NCBI GenBank assembly: GCA_002633005.1
Contig: NMRA01000233.1
Coordinates: forward strand, 189,687 to 253,686
Length of the DNA stretch: 64,000 bases
DNA from: Phoronis australis
Lineage: Eukaryota; Phoronida; Phoronidae
Reading direction: 5' to 3'
Numbering within the stretch: the stretch's first letter is position 1; the number at the start of each line of letters is the position of its first letter. The notes beneath the pieces were generated by a model. That model saw nothing but the letters and a program-made list of their open reading frames with translations. It made no database searches and was not told the DNA's origin. The position numbers were made by a program, and so were the translations under genes. Of the stretch, positions 27,451 to 39,700 are shown piece by piece.

Positions 27451-27649
27451 TATTCTCGTTGTTTTTCTTTTGGGCAATCTCGTTTGAATTCAGAGGTAAA
27501 TTGATCCATTTTGATGTAAAACGACACATAATAAATAGACAACACATATATGTAACGTTGATTTCGCGCGTGAGACTAATTTCTGTACACAGCAATCCCA
27601 CCACTAGAGACTTTGAGTCGGGACGTGACATCACGAAGACACGTGACCT

Positions 27650-27792
27650 TTACACGTGGTTTCCCCATTTTCCTTTGCATGAGAGTCCGTAGTCGGATGC
27701 ATTACAGAGACATGTCCACGTGTATTTCCCGTCGTAATACGCGTGGTTGGCTCCGCCTGGTATAAACTTATTAATTTCTTCAATTAGGCAAC
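27650..27792 (-). CDS. Exon 15: second half of the C-terminal module and stop
   Basis: The exon encodes residues 515-561 and ends in TAA. Cysteines at 516, 542, 544 and 553 complete the six-cysteine module. It includes the segments FIPGGANHAYY and WTCLCNASDYG, the latter with an NAS sequon. The acceptor is ATTTTCCAG. No transmembrane helix or GPI signal follows, which fits a freely secreted protein. Confidence 0.87.
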
Positions 27793-30700
27793 CTGGAAAA
27801 TATGTCATTCTAAGTTTTAAGAGTATTAAGTTTCTAATTTCATCGACAGTAGTCATCTAAAGATTTTCAAACCTTTTAGAGTGTTGTAAGACAACTATGT
27901 CATTATGCCCCAGCCCTTTAATGGTGCTCGTCAAAGGTTGTACATTGGTTAAGTGCAACATTGAAACGTTGGCGATTTTGCGAACAGCAAACTTAAGTCA
28001 ACAAAGTTTAAAACATACATCGTGAATATCTATCTCACGGAGTCTCAAAAACCCAGTAATTAGCATATTTATATATTAAAGAAGCGCTAATATGCTAACA
28101 GCCTATTCTGGCCAATCACGTGTGAGCACCATAAATTACGTCATTGGAATGACCATTGTCACGGCAAGAAGGCAGATTTGCTTGATAAGTTCGGGGTGGG
28201 GGACGATAAGAAGACGGATCAGACAACAGGCCTTTTACTTGTGCATTTTCAGACGGACCCGACGTTTACTTTCTGATCGGGCTGCATTTGAGATGTTGTA
28301 TTATCAAGTTTCATCATAACTAAACATTGCACAATTTTAGTATCTAAATGATTACAATCAGGTTAATGTGATTGATTTGGGTGTAAATTATTGGGAAAGG
28401 ACAAAACTCAACGTTTAATCCAGGTTATTCAAACAGCTACGGATAATATTACAGGTAAAATGGTTAAACGAGTTTGGGAGTTATACAGGGGTACCAATGA
28501 CTAAAGTAAACATAACTCCTTACAACGATGTCTTCGTGCACAACACCTATTGGATGTAGGTTCGATATCGGGAGCAAGAGGGTCATATTGTTACATCAAG
28601 TAGTTAACGTTTCGACAACAAAAAATTAGTCACAACATGAATAACACAAAATCTACCAGGTCAGTGCTTAGTTAAATACCCACAAATCCTCGGTCACGTG
28701 ACGTAATTGAGGAATGGCAAGATATGACAAAAATTAAGCACAACTTCTTCTATAAGGACTAAATATTGAGCATATGCTTTGGCAACATCACGACTAAAAT
28801 TTCTTGGTCTTTCTACACCAGCCTGTAGCCTATTTACATTGGCAAGACGTTTCGGTCGGTCATTTCTCTTGTCATCTTTAGGTGTTACAGTGTTCTTAGG
28901 AGAACCAATACACTGGGTTATCGGGTACACTCATAGTGACCAACCGAAACGTCGTGCCAATGTAAACAGGCTAGAGTTTGGTGCACGTCAATAGACCACT
29001 GGAGAGATTGATGTCATTACGTCAGCACCACCTCAATGCAATTTTTGGAAGTGGCCGTGTTAATTTTTAGCCTTTGTACCGATAAGTCACTTTTGCAGTA
29101 ATTTGATGTGAACAAGAATGTTCAGACTGTTTTATGACATTCTATGTCATCATTTTTACGACGTGTATGTAGTGTTTCCACGATACACGTTTAATATCTT
29201 TCCAGCGAGCATTTGAATGCCAGCACGGAGGGTACGTTACTCTGATGCTCCTTTGAAGTACGTATAACCAGAGCTTATGACAATTAATTGTCTTTTATTT
29301 GTAATTATATTGCCATTTCCGGCTTGCCTTGCGCAACCAGGCAGCAAAAAGTTGACTCGTTAGAGAATCCGAGTCTACCCCATTAGTTTGTGACCGAGTG
29401 CATAGGTGTCGTTAGTATCTAGTACAAACCTTGGGTTACAGAGGGTGAGAGGTAGGGACAGCAGGGGCCTTACGCACCTCGCTCGTTCACCACACCGTTA
29501 CGCGTGCACGTGAATTTGCCAAACTCAGTAACCCAAAATTCTCCGAGTTTGTGTTCTTTGTAGTTATAGTCCTGACACTTTGTAGCTGAAAATAAGAAGC
29601 GTTTGTCAAAAAGATCTACAATAAAACCTACCACGACAGTTACACCATGTGGGGCGCGGCGTTGCACGTTTGAATCACCAAGAGTAATACGAGAACGTCA
29701 TCCGTAAAGACAATAACATGTTGACAAAACAGATACAAAGTAAGTTCTGAAACAAGCTAAAAACCCCGGGTGACGTTAGAAGCTGAAACTGAGTGGGAAG
29801 CATAAGATCAACAATCACGAAAAACTGAAAGAATTTGGCACGAGAGAGTACGAGAAGTCGTTAACAACAGCTGCTGATATCCAACGACAAACCAAACGAT
29901 AATGCAAACAAAAACAAGAAAAGATGGGATGACACTCGAAAGTCACCTTTGCAAATACACGAATCAGTGAGTGAAATCTCGTAGTGTGGTGGGATGATAA
30001 GTGACTGCAGTTTCGCTGAACATACGTCAACATTTTGTCACCAATTATGAATCGTGCGCAACAAGGTAAAATCACGCTTTGTAATGGACGTATACTCATC
30101 ACAAGATAGCATTACTCAAATGCTCTGAAAAAGTCCCCACACCGTGAATTAGGGGTAACGCCGCAAAAAAAATATAGATAGTTTTTTTTCAGTTTTTCCC
30201 ATCAAACACCTCCAGGATATAATTCCCCTACACGTGTCATATTTTCAGCAGAGAAAAGTGATTGCTCGAATCATTGACATCTTTGTAAATCATTGAGAGA
30301 GCACGGGGTTTAACTATTAATTGCAAAGACTTGTCACGGAACATTCAACTGAATGAATACGGCAGAAGTCATAGAGGTACGATTGACGAGATCGATCGTC
30401 AGCTTGACGAATAGATACTTCTAAAATACTCGTCTTTCATAGGCAAGATGTCGTTTGTGCTTCCTATATCAGTATTTGCACTTGAAGTTAACAACTTGCA
30501 AGAGAGCACACGGAGATAAATATTCATTTCAATTGCTACTGTAACCTTTTTTTTGAGCTATGGTAGGTTTACCACGACTTTTTCACTTGCACGTAGTTGC
30601 TTTTGTATTCGTACACGATCACGTGATTTCTGTTGATGTCAAACGTGTTTCGAATGTGTAGGCGGTCAAGTCAACACAATGACATTAATAAACAATTCAA

Positions 30701-33700
30701 ATTAACCTTTTTGTTCATGGAATTGAAACACGCACCGGGCCAATTAGAACTCACCAATTGAGATCTCAACTCAGTGGTCATAGTTAACAAGTGAGGAATT
30801 TATAGAGCAAATGCCGTCGGCCGTCACGCTTGGCATACACCACGTGGCCAGCAAGACGGAGCGCATGTTTCAGTCGGAGATTCGCGTGTTTTTCAACAGC
30901 ATATGATAAAAGCGAGAAAAGCAATTTTCTGAAATCAGTCCCGGTGCAGAATCAAACCTGCAACTCCCGCGCATGCGCTATAACGCTCTGCGGGCGGTGC
31001 TAAATCCTACTCGATATGGACAAAGTAGGCTTATTTATCTGGTAAAGTCATATGACTTGATTTCAGCGGTTGCCTGGCAGAAAACTGTAATAAAATCACA
31101 CACGGACTTTGTTGTTTCATAACCCTGGGCAAAGGTAATAACTTCAAGAAGTCTATCCCATCCAACAGTAATCCTAAAATATGTTATTGGACCGTAAAAA
31201 GCAATCATGTCTCTTTAAAGGGGAAGTAAACCCGCGGGCCCTGTGATTTTTTTGATTCAAATTAGAAATGAATTTTTGGGCTTGAGAAAAACTGATAAAT
31301 CTTTATTGTTTCAGATCATGTCCCTTTAAGTTGCCTGTCACGCCGGGTTAGCATCAGTCGCCGGCAAAGGAATTTCCGTAAATTTATTGAATGCTTAATT
31401 CAAACAAGGGATAAGAATGTAACGACATTTATCTGGAAGGACAGAAACGTTTGTGCAAAAGGTTGAGGTGTTTAACATCAGAAAATGGTTTGCAGCGGAT
31501 AAAATTCAAACAAATGTATGTTACAGATCGAAACGAATCGTGATCTTCGACCAGGGTAAAAAAAAAAACTCCCTTAGGCTGCGTGTTCTTGCATTCCCAA
31601 GCAATAATCGCGGAAAATTTTATTCGGAGTCCAAGACAAGTACGAAACTTTGGCGAACAAATGCCAATAATATCAACATCTTGGTAGAAAAGTCTATTTT
31701 CAACGTTACAAACAATTCAAAACCAATATAAAAAAAAAAACAAAAAAAAAACAAGTATTCAGCATCTTTACAAACGAAGTACTTGTCTCCCCAAGGCCGA
31801 GCACTACTCTTTACACTACCCTACGAAATTGACAAACAACAGTGACAAGGTGTTGGTACATTTGACCCTTCGGCTTTGCATCATAACTCATATCAACTTA
31901 CTTGAATCAAAATTTGTTTCGCTTTGGATTTGACAGGACTAAACTGAAGATAGTTTGTAGTCAAAAGGTTAAGACTGAATATAGTTGAACACGCTATTTA
32001 TCAATGTCGAGAGGTTAGTGCGTTTGCTTAGTCGATACGAAATGGCGGCTTCAATGAGCTTTCCACTCGTTACAAGCTCAACGATGGCGAGGGCGAAAAT
32101 CAATCGTTCTTTTGCCAAGGACACTTCAGACTAATACGAATTTGCTTCTTAATTTATTATGTCAAGTGTTTTGTACATAACACCGGCAATCCTGGTCAAC
32201 TTGTGCATTATACACTATCTTTTAGAAAAAGAAATGGAGCTATCTGATCAAGTCTTACCTGCGCATTTGCCGCACATCGCGGGACATCGTCTCCAAATTC
32301 CGAACTTGCAATAATGTTTCGGCCAGTACTTCTCGCTGGTCTGTCCGCATTTTGCCAAATCGACGAACTTACAGTCTTCTAAACCTGGATTGGGATAACA
32401 AAACTGACCATATCGGCATAAGTTCACTCCAAACTATCAGTAAAGGTGGATTGAGTGTTTTTAGATGATTTAATATGTTGGAACATCCCGTTTCACACAA
32501 TAGCCACCGAGTGTTGAATGTTTTAATTCAATTTCAGGACGAAAAATCAAGCCTTGAAATAAGACAAGCCAACATTTCTTGTTTTCTATGGTTATATTGT
32601 TGTCGAATTAAGTTCAGTATTAGGTTTATTTTTAGGTTGATAAACCGTTTCATTACTATTTCATCTAACTTTGAATTTGGTTGAAGCAGCGCTCAATATA
32701 AGTGAAAGTTACACCATGATAACCAAAGGATTGAGAATGATTTACTTACACACGCACTCACAAGGTAGCGCTTTCTTACGAAAATGTCGAAACTCAAATC
32801 AAAAGACTGTCATGCCCGTACAGAGAGGAGCTCCTTAGTTTGTAAAGAATAAAAATCAACTGTACACATGCCATTTGGCTATACTGTTGTCTCATGAAAA
32901 GGGTAAATGTCTGTTTTTGTTTTCTCCGCGCTGCTCAGAGGCTCACTGAAGCACAAAACGCGGCCGCGTTACAACGTTTAAACAACGCAACTCTCATCAG
33001 AAGATAATTTCCAGACAGGAAGTAAACATGTGATTAACAGAGTTAAGTGTGATGCAACACGCATCCCTGGGGAAGAGTAAATAGTTCAGCAGCGAAAGAG
33101 ATACTCTGAAAAGATCAACCTAGGCCTTCAGAGTTAGATAACCGAAAGTTGCGCTTGGTGGCTAATGATAAGTCAACATAAGGGTACTGAGTGCAAGTCG
33201 AGAAACCGCAACGCATGTCGACACACCTGGGCCCGGTCTCCAATCTCCGTACTCAGACTCGAATCATGCTCAAACTCACACTTCATACTCAACTCGAGTA
33301 CAGACTCAGCTTTGGTGTATTCAATGTCATACTTGAAAAATCTGTACTCGAAATTTCGAGCACGTACTCAGTTTTCGAGTGTACTCGAACTGAAGTGTAT
33401 CTCATCTATATTTCGAGTACGATTTTGAGTAAAAATTTGGAGTCTATGCTCAAATTTCAAGTTTGGTNNNNNNNNNNNNNNNNNNNNNNNNNNNNNNNNN
33501 NNNNNNNNNNNNNNNNNNNNNNNNNNNNNNNNNNNNNNNNNNNNNNNNNTCAGCGCGGCTTTGCGTGATTTTGCATTTCACATCTTAAAGAGTTCCATAG
33601 CAACTCGAGTATGAGTGTCAGATTTGAGTACGTTTGGAGTCTACTTGAAATACGACATTAGATACGCTTTTTTGAGTACGACTCCAGTGAGCACGATTTT

Positions 33701-36700
33701 GAGTATGAAATCTCAAGTATGAGTATGAGTCTGAGTACGGAGATTGGAGACTGGGCCCTGATCTTCACATTACAGAGCATGTTTCGCCTAAAACTCATTG
33801 ACAACTTTCAGCTACCGAGAACAAGAATTTCGAACTACTTTTGATGCGTACGTTTTGATAGCAAGTTGAGAGAGTAGTTCTGTAGTTTTCGAGATAGAGT
33901 GACAAGCATAAAAATGTTAGTTTTCAATCAAAATTGTTTAGCGTTATTTTTTACTTAAGCTCAATCACAGTGGCCATGGTATTTGGCTGCATATTCTAAA
34001 AACGCAATGTACACGTGCGAACGAAATGCATTTGATTTTTTGAAAAAATAATCCATACCATCATCAATTTTCGTTCCCACTGGCCTCTTAGTCGTCGTCG
34101 TCGGCGTGGCAGTAGATGGGGAGGGCTTGTTCATGGGTTGAGTTGGAGTTTGTTCGTTGTCGGATTCTGGCTCGCTGACTTTTTCGTCCTGTACCGTCTC
34201 GTTTATGTCAGACTCTGGTTGCTTCTGAGCGTGTCCTACTTGTCCGTCGTTTTGGCTAACTTCCCAGAAATTTTTCTCTTCACCAGGAGCTGTTTGTACA
34301 TTGTATAACGTTTCAAATTTGTTAATGCCTCTACGGTATGAATTATTGTACATTTCAAATACAATAAAAACTCTAGCCCACCTGGGTACTGCGGAATGCT
34401 GAAGTATATGTTCGAACTTTGAGCTAAAAAAGAATCTATAATTTCCGCTGTAAAATTAATCACGGAAGCTTCGTAATTGTTTCGCAAATAGAGGATGTTC
34501 AAATCTACTAAATATATCCAACCATAATACGTTTCCTGTTTGAATTAATATAGTGTTGCTAGTTTGCATATAACGAGGATAACACGATGTCATGCCTTGT
34601 CGATTTTGCCTTTCGAGATGCCTTACGTCGAAACACATACCGGTAAAGAAAAACGTTCTCCAGAACAATAATAAACTTAGCGCATCAAACAGAAATAACT
34701 AGTATTACATAAAAAGGATATTTCAGAATCAGTTCAGAAATACAACACATCAGTGAAAGAACAATAACAGATTCGTGCATATGTTCCGAGACAGAAACAA
34801 CAGCAATTCAAAGAAAACACAGATTCCGTACTAGAAACGCACACAGAGCATAGCAATATAAAGTGTGCCAAGATGCTGCCAACGTTCCTTTAGCAGGCGC
34901 GGATCCAGTTCAAAGCCAAAGGGGGCCTGAAGAATCATAGTGATAATCTGACAATGGACCTACATAAGAGGTAAATCGTCTGTTACATCAATGAAAAAGT
35001 GATCATCCATAATTGGTGTCCGTATCCCTAGACTTCCTTCCTGGATCTGCGCCTGTGTAAATACTTCAAACCTTTAGTGGAATACTTTGATTCTCACCTG
35101 GGCACAAATGGCAAGTAATCGGGCAGTAGTCATATGGCATGTTCGCCCATTTCTTACATTCACGCTCTCCCCAACTTCCCCCGGCATGCTTACAAATGAA
35201 ATAGTCCTTCGCTGCACGACAATCCACTGAAACCAATGGCAGATGAACGCTTTACGACACATACAGAGAGAACAACAGCCAGAGCTCGGTAACCCCCGCA
35301 CACAAACATTTCCATTCAAGCACATATATTCACAAGAAGCAGATAAAACAAAACAATGTGGAAGCTAAAAAGGAAAATTCTATCATGCAAAAAAGAGAAC
35401 ATCGTCACAAAATCCAGAAAACAGCCAACGATGAAGTTTCATTCCGGAAATTACGCAAGACACAAGGTCACTGTAATCCGTGCGCCATTACCTGGGCATA
35501 AGTGACAGAGCACGGGACAAAATTCGTAACCCATGTTAGCAAGGGTTAGACACTTGCTCTGCGTCAACTTGCCACGCCCACAAAATTTCAAATCACGGGC
35601 TCTCCTGCACGTCACTGAAACAGGACTCTACTAAATCAACAGAATATTGAAATCAGTCAAGACTTTGCACCAGTCCAGACAACGATAACAACAGATGGAC
35701 AAGTTTAATTTTCAGGTTTCTCCTTAGCAAAATTAAAAGAGAAAGTAAAACTAAAATACATCTTTAAAAGTTATCCGAATTAAATGTCAAGTTAACAAAA
35801 AACCCTACGGTCAGATTACGTTGTATGTACCCCCACACCCAATACATCTAGTGCTAGTATTGTATAAGCTGTCGACAAATGATAAAATCTGGAAGAATTC
35901 TTCAAAGACGAAAACTAACGCAGTCTAATCTTTGCAGAAGAAGCCATCACTGGAGTGGCCAGTAGTCTGACCAACAGTTTTTTGTGACAATCAGTCATGT
36001 AATTTAGAGCTCATTACTTCCAAGACGAAATCTAATTCTAATGAGACTTTCTTAACTAATGACCGAAGATGTAAACGTTTACATCACTGTGGGGGCAATG
36101 AACTCTCTTCTGCAATGCACGATACGTTTTTCATTCTATTGAGATGAGAAATTGAAGAGAGGGGATTTACTTTCTATTATTTTGTGTGACAGAGGGATGT
36201 ATAGCTGAAAACCTTTTAAATACTTTTATTCTTACCCCTTCGCGGACAGCTCGCATATCTGACCAAAATGCTAGCGTTGAACCTTTTTGCTCACCACCCG
36301 AGTCAGTTTTAAGCGAAATTTGATGTCGAAACATATTCACGGATGCCACAATTAATTGATTTATGTGACAATAAAACAAAGGCTTCTTGCTGCTGCACAT
36401 GTGTTTTTAGTTTTTGCTTCTCTATATGATGAAGAAAACGTAAACATATCTTTGTCCAGGACCAGCAGCAGTACTGCTGTATGTATATCAAGACCCGTAT
36501 TTAATGTTTGTTCTTTAGGTTTCCTTGTGTACGTTATTTTGGAATATCAATATGCAAAGAAAACAAGAGTGTCTCGCGCTCGTAGGTGCCGTCAGTGGCA
36601 GTCTAAACACTTCCGGATTGCAATCACCAGGTGGCGAGACCGTCTCCTCCACCCTCGCTCTCCCAGGTCTGGTAAATAACGTGTCGTGGAAATTGTCGTG

Positions 36701-39700
36701 AATCCTCTCACAAATAGTTCGGCAAAGAGACAAGGAGAAGGAGAAGGAGAAAAGGAAATGGCCGCTTGGTGATGCTGATGTCTGAAAATACCGCATGTGG
36801 TGCGAATCTCAACGAATATTAGCGAGACAATGCACTACCGATGGCTTACGAAGTAAACGTTCAGGATTAGCGTCGCACTCTTAAAATATTCGCAACTAAA
36901 TTATTAATTCGAATAAATAACTTTACTAAAACAAACTAGTTATGCGATATGCGGGCTATCCCGGATTCAGACTCAAAGTGTTTCATCTCGAAACCAATTT
37001 CAGTGTCGTGTGAGTTTCGGTATATTCGGCAGCACCGCAATCCCTCTGATTTTGGTCGAGGCGGGTGAAAAACGAGACCAGAGACTCGTTCTGTAACTAG
37101 TACTAGCACGTTCATGGTGAAATCTCACGAAACCTTTCGTGATCTCGACAAATTTACAAGAAAATAGCCGGGAAAAGCAACCGTGAAAAGTGCCTTGAGA
37201 CTGAATCAGTTTGACCTTCAGCTCCAACTTGACAATTATTGAATAAAGATTTAGCCACATCAGAGCCCAGAAATATGTTAATGCAAATCATCTCGCTAAA
37301 TCCCAGTTATGGGTACATTCTCAGAGACTTTGTACTTCTGCTTTCAGTGAGATTGCATTGTTTTTCGGAAATATTTGTGTGAAGCCTAAGCCCCGGTTTC
37401 TGACTTGTAAGCCAAAAACTTAAAAGTAAGACCCCTGACGTTGAGTCTGATTTGGGTGGCAAGAATACTCGGTACTCGGCCAGTAGAAATGACTGAGCAA
37501 TGCCACACAACAACTCTTTTAAATATTTATTTATTAAATTTCAAGTCTGGTCATGATTATCATTGTCAGCTTCGTAAACTGTTTTCATTCGGCCAGTGCC
37601 AACAATTCCGAAATCAACGTCGCAATCAACAGCTCAGCTTGAACAAGACTTGTAGAAACGAGATTTGTGCAATTTACAACAGCAGCTTGCCCCAAAGCTA
37701 ATTACTACTAACACAATTCCAGTACGAAAACGCCTGAAGCAATTTACCTCTGTAGTTGCTGAGATACCCGACAGACATGGAGCTCGAAAACCATTATCAA
37801 CCCAGATTATGTGTTTTCACAAACAACACAACTCTCATACAATCACTTGTACAAAATGTCATTAGTTCCTATTCATTTTATTACAAAATAAATCTAATTG
37901 CGCACTTACTGATTGCGGATACGCGACAATCTTTTTACTGAACACGGCCACCGATTTCCACGGGGAAACAGACTTTAGTAATTATTCCATTGTATAATGT
38001 AAAGTGCATTCACTTAAACAATGCCCGTATCTCTGCACCAGTGTGGATAATTGGATCGCATTTGACACTTTATAAATTCACTGAAAACGGCTATTAGTCG
38101 ACGGCGTCGATGAATGATTCGAAAATGACCACCGTATGTAAACATATTAGGGAAATCATGGTAACAGTGTATGCACGCAAATCAACGACTTCAGAAGAAA
38201 GTAAAATATTGCAGTTCGCTGTGCGTCTCCTCAGTGATTCCAATTATTTATCATAACTCAGCATTCCAACCACACCGACCAACCACTTCAGTGACCACCA
38301 TTTTGTTAAGTTACTCTAGTAAAGTCTCGTTCGCGTGTTTTTACGTGGTCTTGCGTTATCTTGCTGTTTGCCAAACTCGTGGGCCTACGGAACGCATACC
38401 TGCTACAACCAATCGTGGGTAAGACTGTCGTACGTTAGATCTTTACAGGCAAACATTTTATATAGATCGCATGGTTTGTGAAGATGGTCATAAACTGTGA
38501 ATACGGAATGGGGATAAATTTAATTTATTTTACAACGTTTCATTTTTCTAAAAAATAAAGCATTTGGGTGTCTAAGAGCATCTGAGCTACGACCGGGCGC
38601 ATGGCGTGTCTCAAAACCAAACTTATGCCCCTGGATCCTTGATCTAGATCTCCCAATGGCGAATCTGTCTTTGTAGACACTTTAATTTCTGATGAGAACT
38701 CAAACCGTTATGACTGGAGGCAAGGGCGTTACTTAGGGTTAAACATACTCACAGCTGCAATCATCCTTCTGAATCCAGGAGCGTGATTTACACTGACAAG
38801 TACAAGTCCTTAGATTCACTTTCCCGCCGTTTTTACAGACCTTTCCACCGCAGTCTGAAAGTAAAGAAAACACGATGTCACCAAGTTGTGATTTTAATGG
38901 TTAGTAGGTTGACTAATCAAAAAAGTTCACGGCTTTGTTTCTGAAATTGCCACATTGGCACGACTTTGTAGTAGTCGCTTGAGTTCGCCTTCGGAAAACC
39001 ACTATGTGTGGCCTAAATTGTTGTTGATGGAATAATCGGTTGTTCGCGCTCAATGCTAGAGAGGGTGGCATACACACGTATTGGATTACTTCAACGTTGC
39101 ACAAACGCCGTCTACACAAATTAGTTTAATTGACAAATATTATATTTGGTTAAGAATAGCACGCCATGCGTACCAATCCTTTGGAATCCTTCCCAAAATT
39201 TACAAAGTTTGTCGCCACACTGTTGACGTCAACAACGATAACTGATCAGCCGGATTCCGTTGTAGAAATGAATGGAAGAACATTTGCTGTTACAAACAAT
39301 TTGTAATAATATAATATAATATCCTCATCTCTCTGCTTTGAGGGTTGTCGGTTTTTTCACCAGATATTTCGGAGCAGCCAGTAAAAAAAACGAGCCAGGC
39401 AAAGCTGAATTAAGTGAATTTGTGTACATGTGGTTCACACTTTGATTGACTCCAAGGACAATGTACGGCTTTTGATCCAATTTCACAGAACATGTCTCGG
39501 TCTAACCAGTCGCAGGCACGCTAGAAAGTACAGTTGCCAAACACTGCGTTTGTTTCAACTAATTACAACAGCTAGATGGAGCCCAAACGAACAATAGAGA
39601 GGTGTTAATTCCGAAACTATGTCCATCGCCAACAGACACCTGGTAATTTAATAAAGCCATCATCTCATTACGGCTAAACAATGCCCAGGAATATGGAGCC

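Noticed and set aside
30940-31000. tRNA-like sequence on the minus strand (B-box-like GGTTTGATTCTGC)
   Set aside because: No cloverleaf could be drawn, and no acceptor-stem pairing or A-box at the right distance. At best a SINE relic.
33468-33549. A possible hidden exon in the sequencing gap
   Set aside because: The exons on either side already join in frame, and the gap lies in a transposon hairpin.
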